Positions 32,981 through 40,208 of a DNA stretch of 40,208 nucleotides are shown piece by piece. The notes under the pieces are model-generated. The model was not told where the DNA came from. It ran no database searches and worked only from the letters and a program-made list of their open reading frames with translations. A program made the position numbers and the translations under genes. The DNA comes from Bacteroidota bacterium. GTDB taxonomy: Bacteria; Bacteroidota; Bacteroidia; Cytophagales; Cyclobacteriaceae. Position 1 is the first letter of the stretch, and every line of letters starts with the position of its first letter. The stretch covers positions 1 to 40,208 of the forward strand of contig JAJRQT010000035.1 of the NCBI GenBank assembly GCA_024280115.1, in the 5' to 3' direction.

Positions 32981-34057
32981 ATGAGTATAAAAGAAAAATT
33001 AAAAAATAAGTATTCAATATTGGTAATCATCGATATAGCAATGATGATCATACTTATATTGAATTTAACATTGATAATATTTGACTTGACATTTTCAGTT
33101 TCATTTGTAAGTCAATTATTTAAGGAGCATTTTCCGGGCTTTTACAACCTTTACAATGACTATGTACACGTCAATTTTCATGCAATTGATTTGGTATTCG
33201 TCATTATATTTTTATCCGAATTCTTTTTTAGCTGGACTCTGGCCGTCATTCAGAAAGTCTATCATAAATGGTTTTTCTATCCATTTCTACATTGGTATGA
33301 CCTCATCGGCTGTATCCCTGTTGGTTCATTGAGATTTGTGAGAATTTTACGGGTGTATTCTATTCTTATCAGATTGCACAATTTGAAAATTATTGATTTG
33401 ACCAATACATATTTCTATATAAAATTTAAAAAATATTATGGAATTATTGTCGAGGAGGTGTCAGACAGGGTTGTTGTGAAAATTCTTGAAGGTGTTCAGG
33501 ATGAGATATACGATGGGGGGCCAGTTATGGACAATATTATCAATGATGTTATAAGACCAAAGCAGGATTTAATCGTAGAATGGGTTTCGAGAAGATTGGG
33601 AAATGCTTTAGAGCGGGATGTGCTGACGAGAAAAGAAGAGATTGGATCTTATGTGGAAAATTTAATTTCCGATAGCCTGAGGAAAAACAAAGAGTTGAAA
33701 ACAATTCAGCAAATTCCGGTGATGGGTAATTTAATTGCTGAGACCATTGAAAAAACGATTAGCGATATCATCAATAATATTATCGAAAAATCTCTAAATG
33801 ATTTGGCATCATATAAAAACAGGGCATTGGTGAAAGACGCCACAGATATTATTATTAATACGATTGAGCACAAGGATGAAGAGGCGGAGCTTAGTGAAAT
33901 CTTCACCAGTGTCTTGGTCGAGGTGATAGAAATCATGAAAAAACAAGTTCAAATTCAAAAATGGAAGTTGAAAGAGAGGGCAGAAAGCGATGATGAAATC
34001 ACTGAAAAAGAAGCTGTTGAGTTTTTGCTTTCTGATAATATTGTCAACAATGAGTAA
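32981..34057 (+). CDS. Voltage-sensor-like membrane protein without a pore domain
   Basis: The first ~140 residues form four membrane segments: S1 about 12-36 (with Asp35), S2 about 68-90 (Glu80 in FLSEFFFSW), S3 about 98-114 (Asp107 in HWYDLIG), and an S4-like stretch SLRFVRILRVYSILIRL with Arg118, Arg121, Arg124 and Arg131. Arginines at every third position facing acidic residues in S1-S3 are the mark of voltage-sensor domains in ion channels. No S5-P-S6 pore follows. The remaining ~215 residues are soluble, charged and probably helical, with repeated IIN, ISD and VEE patterns and a coiled-coil-like end. It could be a proton channel or voltage-controlled regulator, or a structural protein with a look-alike helix. 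Neighbours (phosphatase, nadA) give no hint. Confidence 0.75.
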   Translation: MSIKEKLKNKYSILVIIDIAMMIILILNLTLIIFDLTFSVSFVSQLFKEHFPGFYNLYNDYVHVNFHAIDLVFVIIFLSEFFFSWTLAVIQKVYHKWFFYPFLHWYDLIGCIPVGSLRFVRILRVYSILIRLHNLKIIDLTNTYFYIKFKKYYGIIVEEVSDRVVVKILEGVQDEIYDGGPVMDNIINDVIRPKQDLIVEWVSRRLGNALERDVLTRKEEIGSYVENLISDSLRKNKELKTIQQIPVMGNLIAETIEKTISDIINNIIEKSLNDLASYKNRALVKDATDIIINTIEHKDEEAELSEIFTSVLVEVIEIMKKQVQIQKWKLKERAESDDEITEKEAVEFLLSDNIVNNE

Positions 34058-34228
34058 ATTATTTTTCTCACATCTATATCAAAATCGTTTAGTTAAGCGC
34101 CTATTATCTCTCTCTGGAGAGGGTGAAGGGAGAGGTAGGACAATTATCTTCTTAACTAAACAACATTGACTTATTTATTTTTACTTATATCCGGGAAGAA
34201 CTATCAAACATTTAAGTTATAATTTCAT

Positions 34229-34236
34229 TAATTTTG
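34229..34236 (+). promoter_or_regulatory. -7 box (TAATTTTG) for nadA-nadB
   Basis: TAATTTTG fits TAnnTTTG and lies 20 bases before ATG 34256, leaving a very short leader. No operator for an NAD-responsive repressor was recognised. Further upstream (about 34112-34137) is a purine-rich repeat fragment. Confidence 0.5.
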
Positions 34237-34255
34237 CGGGCTAATTGGTGATAGT

Positions 34256-35257
34256 ATGGAAAAGGAAGCAGAAGTACTGATTCGGAATCATGGTTATTTA
34301 AAATTACCGGTTGATCCAACAATGAACCTTGAAAAAGAGATCAACAGGCTGAAACGTGAGAAAAATGCCATTATTCTCGGACATTTTTATATAACACCTG
34401 ATCTCCAGGAAATATCTGATTTTATAGGAGATAGCCTTGGATTGAGTCAAAAAGTAGAACAGACGGATGCTGATATTATTGTTTTTCTGGGGGTTCATTT
34501 TATGGCTGAAACCGCTAAAATTTTAAATCCCGGCAAAAAGGTTATTATCCCGGATATGAATGCCGGTTGTTCATTGGCAGAATCGGCCCCGGCTGATAAG
34601 TTTGCGGAATTCAAGGCTCAGTACCCGGATCATAAAGTTATTTCATATATAAATTGTAGTGCAGATATTAAAGTGCTGTCTGATGTAATATGTACGTCAT
34701 CCAACGCAGACGCTATTGTCAGCAGTTTCGACAAAGATCAAAAACTGATTTTTGCTCCGGATAAGAACCTTGGGAATTACATCAACAGCAAAACCGGACG
34801 GAATATGATATTGTGGGATGGGGCCTGCATGGTACATGAAAAGTATTCGTTAGAGAAAATTCTCGATTTAAAGGAGCTTCATAAAGATGCAGAATTCATA
34901 GCTCATCCTGAATGTGAAAAACCACTCTTGCTGGCAGCTGATTTTGTTGGATCAACCACCGCATTGCTAAAGTATCCTCAAAAGAGTACGTATAAAAAGT
35001 TTATTGTGGCAACGGAAAGCGGCATTTTACACCAAATGCAAAAGGACAGCCCCAATAAAGTTTTTATTCCAGCTCCATCTATTGATTCCACCTGTGGTTG
35101 CAATGATTGTACATTTATGAAGCTTAATTCTATGGAAAAGCTTTACTTGTGCCTTGAGCATGAACAGCCGGAGTTGAAACTTGATCCGGCTGTGATTGAA
35201 AAAGCCAAAATTCCCATTCAGAGAATGTTGGATATTTCTAAAAAATATAAACTATAA
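34256..35257 (+). CDS. nadA: Quinolinate synthase
   Basis: NadA condenses iminoaspartate with dihydroxyacetone phosphate to quinolinate, the first dedicated ring of NAD synthesis, using a [4Fe-4S] cluster. The expected three cluster cysteines are visible: Cys105 (DMNAGCS), Cys191 (GACMVHE) and Cys285 (CGCNDCTFMKLNSMEKL). Other family blocks are GVHFMAETAKIL, YINCSADIKVLSDVICTSSNA, FAPDKNLG and HPECEKPLLLAAD. Length (333 residues) is normal. The usual substrate-binding H-Y/F motif is LGHFYITPDLQEISDFIGDSL. The nadB start lies 8 bases after the stop, so the two enzymes that must hand over unstable iminoaspartate are made together. The enzyme acts in the cytoplasm. Confidence 0.97.
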   Translation: MEKEAEVLIRNHGYLKLPVDPTMNLEKEINRLKREKNAIILGHFYITPDLQEISDFIGDSLGLSQKVEQTDADIIVFLGVHFMAETAKILNPGKKVIIPDMNAGCSLAESAPADKFAEFKAQYPDHKVISYINCSADIKVLSDVICTSSNADAIVSSFDKDQKLIFAPDKNLGNYINSKTGRNMILWDGACMVHEKYSLEKILDLKELHKDAEFIAHPECEKPLLLAADFVGSTTALLKYPQKSTYKKFIVATESGILHQMQKDSPNKVFIPAPSIDSTCGCNDCTFMKLNSMEKLYLCLEHEQPELKLDPAVIEKAKIPIQRMLDISKKYKL

Positions 35258-35265
35258 ACATCAAA

Positions 35266-36858
35266 TTGTCGAAAATAATTAAATCAGACTTCCTGGTTAT
35301 TGGTAGTGGCATTGCAGGTTTGAGCTATGCATTAAAAGTTGCCGAATATGGAAAAGTGCATGTTATTTCAAAGAAGGATGCCGGTGAGACCAATACATCT
35401 TTTGCCCAGGGAGGAATAGCCTCTGTTTCCAAAAAGAATGACAGCGTTGAAAAACACATTCAGGATACACTTATAGCAGGCGCCGGCCTTTGCCATAAGG
35501 ATGCCGTTGAATACGGACTTTCCGAGGCTCCGGAGAGAATCAAGGATCTGATTGGTTGGGGTGTCAAGTTTACGAAAGATGATAAGGGTGTTTATGATCT
35601 GGCAAAAGAGGGGGGACATTCAAAGCATAGAATATTGCATGCTGCAGACCTTACAGGCGCTGAAATTCAAAGGGCGCTTCTCTCGAAAGCAAAGGCCAAT
35701 CCAAATATAGAGATATTTGAACATCACCTGGCAATAGATTTAATTACCGAACACCATGTGTTGGGCAACCTTCAATCCGCCTTCAATATCTGTTTTGGGG
35801 CCTATATACTTTGCACTAAAGAAAATTGTGTAGTTCCGTTTCAGGCAAATTATACAATACTTGCTACAGGCGGTGCTTCAAAAGTTTTTCTTCATTCTAC
35901 CAATCCTGATATCGCCACTGGAGATGGTGTCGCCATGGCATATAGGGCAGGGGTGAGAATCGCAAACATGGAGTTTGTTCAGTTTCATCCTACATCTCTT
36001 TACAATCCGGGGAAAAGATCATTTCTTATTTCAGAAGCCTTAAGAGGATTCGGCGGAAGGCTCGTCAACGGCGAAGGAGAAAGGTTTATGCCAAAATATG
36101 ATAAAAGAGCTGAGCTGGCACCGAGAGATATCGTAGCGAGGGGCATTGATGCGGAGATGAAAAAAAGAAATGAAGATTGTGTTTTTTTAGATATGCGCCA
36201 TCTCAATTCTGATGAAGTTAAATCACGATTTCCTAATATCGCAAAATGGTGTCAACAATCTATAGATAAAGATATTTCTAAAGATTTGATTCCGGTTGTT
36301 CCTGCGGCGCATTACTTCTGTGGAGGAATTATGACGTCATTGACAGGGCAAACCTCCATGCAAAATTTATTTGCGATAGGAGAAGCTGCCCACACGGGAC
36401 TTCATGGAGCTAACAGGCTTGCGAGCAACAGCCTCATGGAAGCATTGGCTTTTAGTCACAACGCCGCCTTAAAATTTATAAGAAAAAGACCGAGAAATTT
36501 TGGTACAGTAATTATACCTGAATGGGACGAGAGCGGGATTGTTGATGAAAAAGAGTGGGTTTTGACAAGGCACAATCAAAAGGAAATTCAAAATATCATG
36601 TGGGACTATGTTGGAATTGTCAGGTCAAAAAAACAACTCAACAGGGCAAAAAGGAGAATTCAATTGATCTACCAGGAAGTTGAGGACTATTATAAGAAAT
36701 CAAAAGTATCAGGTGAGCTGGTTGAATTGAGAAACCTTTCTGCAATTGCCTTTCTCATTATAACCTCAGCTTTGAGGCGTAATGAAAGCAGAGGATTGCA
36801 CTACATGACTGACTTTCCCAATAAAAGCGATAAGTTCTTAAAAGATACAATTATTTAG
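35266..36858 (+). CDS. nadB: L-aspartate oxidase
   Basis: This FAD enzyme oxidises L-aspartate to iminoaspartate for NadA. The dinucleotide fold opens with VIGSGIAGLSYAL (Gly13, Gly15, Gly18). Further motifs match the succinate dehydrogenase/NadB flavoprotein family: TSFAQGGIA, GGHSKHRILHA, LATGGASKVF, FVQFHPTSLY, EALRGFGGRLVN, ELAPRDIVARGI, HYFCGGI and GANRLASNSLMEAL. The C-terminal helical domain ends RNESRGLHYMTDFP. The start is TTG 35266, as no ATG fits and the dinucleotide motif lies only ~12 residues in. At 530 residues it is complete. It is translationally close to nadA (8-base gap). Confidence 0.96.
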   Translation: MSKIIKSDFLVIGSGIAGLSYALKVAEYGKVHVISKKDAGETNTSFAQGGIASVSKKNDSVEKHIQDTLIAGAGLCHKDAVEYGLSEAPERIKDLIGWGVKFTKDDKGVYDLAKEGGHSKHRILHAADLTGAEIQRALLSKAKANPNIEIFEHHLAIDLITEHHVLGNLQSAFNICFGAYILCTKENCVVPFQANYTILATGGASKVFLHSTNPDIATGDGVAMAYRAGVRIANMEFVQFHPTSLYNPGKRSFLISEALRGFGGRLVNGEGERFMPKYDKRAELAPRDIVARGIDAEMKKRNEDCVFLDMRHLNSDEVKSRFPNIAKWCQQSIDKDISKDLIPVVPAAHYFCGGIMTSLTGQTSMQNLFAIGEAAHTGLHGANRLASNSLMEALAFSHNAALKFIRKRPRNFGTVIIPEWDESGIVDEKEWVLTRHNQKEIQNIMWDYVGIVRSKKQLNRAKRRIQLIYQEVEDYYKKSKVSGELVELRNLSAIAFLIITSALRRNESRGLHYMTDFPNKSDKFLKDTII

Positions 36859-36969
36859 AATCATTCTAAAAAACTTTTTACCTTAGCAAGTAATAGAAAC
36901 AACCTTGAACAATTTGATTTGTGATGTTGTTCGGTTAGTTGTAGGGCGAAAGAAAATTAACCTAATCGG

Positions 36970-38814
36970 ATGAGTATAACTTTAGAAGAAAAGCAAAATG
37001 TTGTCATCAAATTTGCCGGTGATTCCGGCGATGGGATGCAACTTGTAGGTACACAATTTACCAATAATACTGCCTCAGTCGGTTATGACCTGGGCACATT
37101 TCCTGATTTCCCGGCTGAGATAAGAGCACCACAGGGGACCATTCCGGGAGTTTCGGGATTTCAAATACATTTTGGCAGTACGGAGATTTACACACCCGGA
37201 GATTCCTGCGATGTATTAGTAGCTATGAATGCTGCGGCTCTCAAGAGCAACTTACACCATGTAAATAAAGGAGGAATTCTCATCCTGAATACAGCAGGGT
37301 TCGATTTAAGAAACCTGAAGCTTTCAGGTTATGATATCAATCCTTTGGATGATGGGCACCTCACAGCCTACGTTGTTTACAAAATCGATATCACAAAGCT
37401 GACCAGGGAAGCTTTACTGGATATTGAAATGGGCGTCAAGGAAAAGGACCGGTCTAAGAATATGTTCGTACTCGGTTTTATTTATTGGCTTTACAACAGA
37501 GATCCTGCGAGTACCATTCAATTTATCGAAAGCAAATTTAAAAATAAAAATGATGTCAGAGAGGCAAATATAAAGGCTTTAAAAGCAGGGTTTAATTACG
37601 GAGATATTACTGAAGCGTTTTCCAGTAGATTTAAAGTGAAACCTGCAAAAATGGTTCCGGGTACCTACAGAAGTATTACCGGAAATCCGGCCCTGGCTTT
37701 AGGATTGGTTGCCGCAGCACAAAAAACCGGATTACAACTCTTTTATGGAACTTACCCTATTACCCCGGCGAGCGATGTACTTCACGAGCTGGCGAAGTTT
37801 AAAAATTTTGGAGTAAAGACATTTCAGGCCGAAGACGAGATAGCCGCAGTATGTATGGCAATTGGCGCTGCATTTGGTGGAAACCTCGGCATAACGGGAA
37901 CTAGCGGACCTGGTTTGGCTTTGAAGGCTGAAGCTATAGGTTTGGCCGTAATGTTAGAATTGCCTTTGGTGATATTGAATGTTCAAAGAGCGGGTCCGAG
38001 TACCGGTTTGCCTACAAAAACGGAACAATCAGATCTTTTGCAGGCAGTTTATGGTAGAAATGGCGAGAGTCCGTTACCGGTAATTGCAGCTTCAACTCCA
38101 TCATCATGTTTTGATGTTGCTTTTAAAGCGGTAAAAATAGCGGTAGAACACATGACGCCGGTTTTGGTTTTGACAGACGGATATATTGCCAATGGCGCTG
38201 AGCCATGGAAATTTCCAAAATCAGCAAGCCTTGATGATATTGACGTTAATATATTAAAAAGTAAGGAAGGGGATGAAAAATTCATGCCGTATCTCCGGGA
38301 TGAAAATCAGGTAAGAAAATGGGCGGCGCCTGGTGTTAAAGGTCTGGAACACAGGATTGGTGGTTTGGAAAAAGAAGATATAACTGGAAATGTCTCCTAT
38401 GATCCTGAAAACCATCAGAAGATGGTAAAGATCCGGGAGGAAAAGATTGATAAGATTGCAGATTTTATTCCGGAGCAGGAAATTGATTCCGGCAAGGATT
38501 CCGGAAAAGTTTTGGTACTGGGATGGGGTTCCACCTACGGATCCATTAAAAGCGCTGTTATAGAACTTATAAATGAAGGTTACGAAGTATCTCATGCCCA
38601 GGTGACTTATATAAAACCATTTCCGAAAAATTTAGGCCCCCTTATGGGCAGGTTTGACTGTATTTTGATACCGGAAATCAACAATGGTCAACTCATCAAA
38701 TTGATCCGTGATAAATACCTCATTGATGCGATAGGATTTCATAAAATTAAAGGAACTCCAATAACTAAAAATGAGTTAAAAGACAAAATATTAAAGGTGT
38801 ATCCGAAGGCCTGA
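36970..38814 (+). CDS. korA: 2-oxoacid:ferredoxin oxidoreductase, fused gamma-alpha subunit (KorA type)
   Basis: This subunit joins two domains. The gamma domain is about residues 1-200, with KFAGDSGDGMQLVGTQF, DFPAEIRAPQGT and VLVAMNAAAL. The alpha (pyrimidine-binding) domain is about 215-614, with LFYGTYPITPASDVLHELA, FQAEDEIAAVCMAIGAAFGG, TGTSGPGLALKAEAIGLAV and VQRAGPSTGLPTKTEQSDL. With the beta subunit encoded 82 bases downstream it makes the two-subunit enzyme that converts 2-oxoglutarate (or a related 2-oxoacid) and CoA to the acyl-CoA, CO2 and reduced ferredoxin. The closing segment (VLVLGWGSTYGSIKSAV) is the usual third fold. It acts in the cytoplasm; no ferredoxin-like delta subunit is encoded nearby. 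I infer 2-oxoglutarate from the KorAB layout; other 2-oxoacids are possible. Confidence 0.93.
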   Translation: MSITLEEKQNVVIKFAGDSGDGMQLVGTQFTNNTASVGYDLGTFPDFPAEIRAPQGTIPGVSGFQIHFGSTEIYTPGDSCDVLVAMNAAALKSNLHHVNKGGILILNTAGFDLRNLKLSGYDINPLDDGHLTAYVVYKIDITKLTREALLDIEMGVKEKDRSKNMFVLGFIYWLYNRDPASTIQFIESKFKNKNDVREANIKALKAGFNYGDITEAFSSRFKVKPAKMVPGTYRSITGNPALALGLVAAAQKTGLQLFYGTYPITPASDVLHELAKFKNFGVKTFQAEDEIAAVCMAIGAAFGGNLGITGTSGPGLALKAEAIGLAVMLELPLVILNVQRAGPSTGLPTKTEQSDLLQAVYGRNGESPLPVIAASTPSSCFDVAFKAVKIAVEHMTPVLVLTDGYIANGAEPWKFPKSASLDDIDVNILKSKEGDEKFMPYLRDENQVRKWAAPGVKGLEHRIGGLEKEDITGNVSYDPENHQKMVKIREEKIDKIADFIPEQEIDSGKDSGKVLVLGWGSTYGSIKSAVIELINEGYEVSHAQVTYIKPFPKNLGPLMGRFDCILIPEINNGQLIKLIRDKYLIDAIGFHKIKGTPITKNELKDKILKVYPKA

Positions 38815-38849
38815 CTGAGAATCTGAAGATCAGATTAATTGTCAAAATG

Positions 38850-38857
38850 TAACTTTG
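38850..38857 (+). promoter_or_regulatory. -7 box (TAACTTTG) ahead of korB
   Basis: TAACTTTG matches TAnnTTTG 40 bases before the korB ATG, in the 82-base korA-korB gap. This may allow extra transcription of korB; no matching -33 element is obvious. Confidence 0.35.
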
Positions 38858-38896
38858 AGATTTATTTAAATTGCTCGTTTCATAAAGAAAGTAAAT

Positions 38897-39958
38897 ATGA
38901 AAATTAAAGCGCCAGTAAAAAGACCGGTTAAGTCAAAAGACCAAAATAATGGAGGTTTGTCATCCAGAGATTTTGTTTCAGGGCAGGAGGTAAGATGGTG
39001 TCCGGGGTGCGGGGATTATTCCATTTTAAAGCAGATGCAAACAATTCTTCCTCAAACCGGTGTAGATAAAAAGGATATTGTATTTATATCCGGAATTGGA
39101 TGCTCCTCCCGGTTCCCTTATTACCTGGATACTTTTGGAATGCATAGTATTCATGGAAGGGCAACCGCAATAGCCAGTGGGCTAAAAGCAACACGTCCGG
39201 AATTGAGTATATGGATTGCTACAGGAGATGGAGACGGGCTTTCTATTGGAGGGAATCATATGGTACATTTGCTCAGAAGGAATCTGGATGTGAATATTTT
39301 ACTTTTTAACAATGAAATATACGGTCTAACCAAGGGTCAGTATTCTCCAACTTCCAGCATGGATAGCATCACGAAATCAACGCCTTCGGGCTCGTTGGAT
39401 CACCCATTCAATCCATCGGCATTTGCGATGGGAGCCGAGGGGACTTTCATTGCCAGGACAATGGATAGAGACCCAAAACATCTTCAGGAAATGCTAAAGA
39501 GATCTCATGGTCATAAGGGTACATCTTTCCTCGAGATCTATCAAAACTGCAATATTTTCAATGATGGGGCATTTTTCAGTTTTACTGAAAAGGATAATAA
39601 AAAGCAAAATTCACTTTTTGTGGAGCATGGGAAACCAATGGTTTTCGGACAGGAAGAAGAATTTGGGATCAGACTTCAATGTACACGGCCAGAAGTTGTC
39701 AACTTAAATGATGCCTACAGCATGGATGATTTATGGATCCATGATGAAAATGATGCTATAAAAGCGAATATACTTATTCGGATGGAATCGCTGTATCCCG
39801 ATCAGAATTTCCCCAGACCATTTGGCGTATTTTATGCGAGCCAGCGTGCGATATATGAGGTGCTTCTCGAAGAGCAAATAAATAATGCGATAGCCCAAAA
39901 GGGAAAAGGAGATCTCGATGCATTGATTGCCGGAACAGAGACTTGGGTGATTGAGTGA
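38897..39958 (+). CDS. korB: 2-oxoacid:ferredoxin oxidoreductase, beta subunit (KorB type)
   Basis: The beta subunit binds thiamine diphosphate and one [4Fe-4S] cluster. The cluster motif opens the domain (WCPGCGDYSIL, Cys35 and Cys38), with a further Cys69 in GIGCSSRFPYYLDTFGMHSIHGRATAIASG. The thiamine-phosphate/Mg site is TGDGDGLSIGGNH, with Asp111, Asp113 and a following Asn. Then LFNNEIYGLTKGQYSPTS is the usual block. The C-terminus (about 240-353) contains FVEHGKPMVFG and ends at a normal length of 353 residues. It pairs with the upstream fused gamma-alpha subunit and passes electrons to ferredoxin. The ~15-residue basic N-terminal tail before the cluster domain is common and probably disordered. 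Confidence 0.94.
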   Translation: MKIKAPVKRPVKSKDQNNGGLSSRDFVSGQEVRWCPGCGDYSILKQMQTILPQTGVDKKDIVFISGIGCSSRFPYYLDTFGMHSIHGRATAIASGLKATRPELSIWIATGDGDGLSIGGNHMVHLLRRNLDVNILLFNNEIYGLTKGQYSPTSSMDSITKSTPSGSLDHPFNPSAFAMGAEGTFIARTMDRDPKHLQEMLKRSHGHKGTSFLEIYQNCNIFNDGAFFSFTEKDNKKQNSLFVEHGKPMVFGQEEEFGIRLQCTRPEVVNLNDAYSMDDLWIHDENDAIKANILIRMESLYPDQNFPRPFGVFYASQRAIYEVLLEEQINNAIAQKGKGDLDALIAGTETWVIE

Positions 39959-40143
39959 AAGTAAATGTTAAATGCTTTATAATATTCTACAAGAGTAGAA
40001 AATAAGCCGATTACGGTCTATGAGCCAATTCCGACGGTTAATAAAAGAAGGAATGTACCAGTTATGAGGGCTTAATAGACAAAAAGGAGGCTGAAACCTC
40101 TGTAAGTTTCTGATATTCATAGCTTTGCATCAAATGAAAGCTT

Positions 40144-40208
40144 ATGAATAAAAAAAGTGTGTTTTTTGCAAAAGTTCCATTATTAAGAAAAATGGTAAAA
40201 TTCGGGGA
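40144..40208 (+). CDS. Possible start of a gene running off the window
   Basis: From ATG 40144 the frame stays open to the last base, giving MNKKSVFFAKVPLLRKMVKFG. The N-terminus is basic and partly hydrophobic, and an A-rich run follows the start. The preceding 185 bases contain only a short GGAGG/CCTC hairpin near 40086-40100. Twenty-one codons are too few to name a family, and the frame may be chance. Confidence 0.35.
   Translation, partial: MNKKSVFFAKVPLLRKMVKFG

Noticed and set aside
34100..34140. Possible terminator or regulatory RNA ahead of nadA (CTCTCTCTGGAGAGG and following purine-rich DNA)
   Set aside because: The stem is only about 5 bp, and this sequence type is a common degenerate intergenic repeat; no NAD riboswitch or operator pattern was seen.
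1..40208. CRISPR array, tRNA or rRNA genes, insertion sequence or prophage
   Set aside because: No regularly spaced repeats, no tRNA-like cloverleaf, no transposase, integrase or phage structural gene was found on either strand.

Overview
The window looks like chromosomal DNA of a free-living, probably aquatic member of the Bacteroidota, most likely a Cytophagales-type lineage. This is inferred from several things. Start sites are A-rich and lack a clear Shine-Dalgarno sequence. TAnnTTTG-type -7 boxes occur. Lipoproteins are numerous. Families typical of the phylum are present: BF3164 lipoprotein, 'MLKNYFKVAIRN' FtsX permease, DUF6364/PIN toxin-antitoxin pair, and neuromedin-U-like outer-membrane protein. 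No tRNA, rRNA, CRISPR array, transposase, integrase or phage gene was seen.

Region 1 (1-13150, all + strand) is a tight accessory cluster. In order it holds the C-terminal end of a sulfatase, a CaiB/BaiF-type CoA-transferase with unusual domain order, a two-domain DUF1330 lipoprotein, a complete secreted sulfatase with the variant CTAGR formylglycine motif, an HdeD-like membrane protein, two DUF1254/DUF1214 lipoproteins (the first frameshifted), two tandem DUF3604 (PHP-like) secreted proteins, and an outer-membrane beta-barrel protein. Nearly every product is exported. Hairpins sit in several gene gaps, and 9-bp repeats overlap three start codons. The best reading is an uncharacterised envelope system that desulfates and further processes a sulfated small molecule or polymer. 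This is the strongest candidate here for an undescribed system.

Region 2 (13151-17643) holds small accessory genes: a DUF6364/PIN toxin-antitoxin pair, an AraC-type regulator followed by DUF4345, DUF1330 and SRPBCC genes ending at a good terminator, a patch of dispersed repeat, and a periplasmic cyclase-family lipoprotein.

Region 3 (17644-26158, - strand) holds an acidic Cys-rich small protein, a membrane-anchored octaheme cytochrome c, about 700 bp of non-coding DNA with nested inverted repeats, and an RND efflux operon (adaptor, pump, outer-membrane factor). The outer-membrane factor gene is broken by a one-base frameshift.

Region 4 (26159-31760, + strand) holds a Tat-exported Gfo/Idh/MocA oxidoreductase, a BF3164-like lipoprotein and an FtsX/MacB-type ABC permease without an adjacent ATPase.

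Region 5 (31761-40208) is mostly core metabolism: an inositol-monophosphatase-family enzyme, an unusual voltage-sensor-like membrane protein without a pore, nadA-nadB (quinolinate synthesis for NAD), and a two-subunit 2-oxoacid:ferredoxin oxidoreductase. The start of one more gene runs off the end.

Both frameshifts (near 5740 and 21005) can be repaired by adding one base to a short homopolymer, so sequencing error is as likely as true gene decay.
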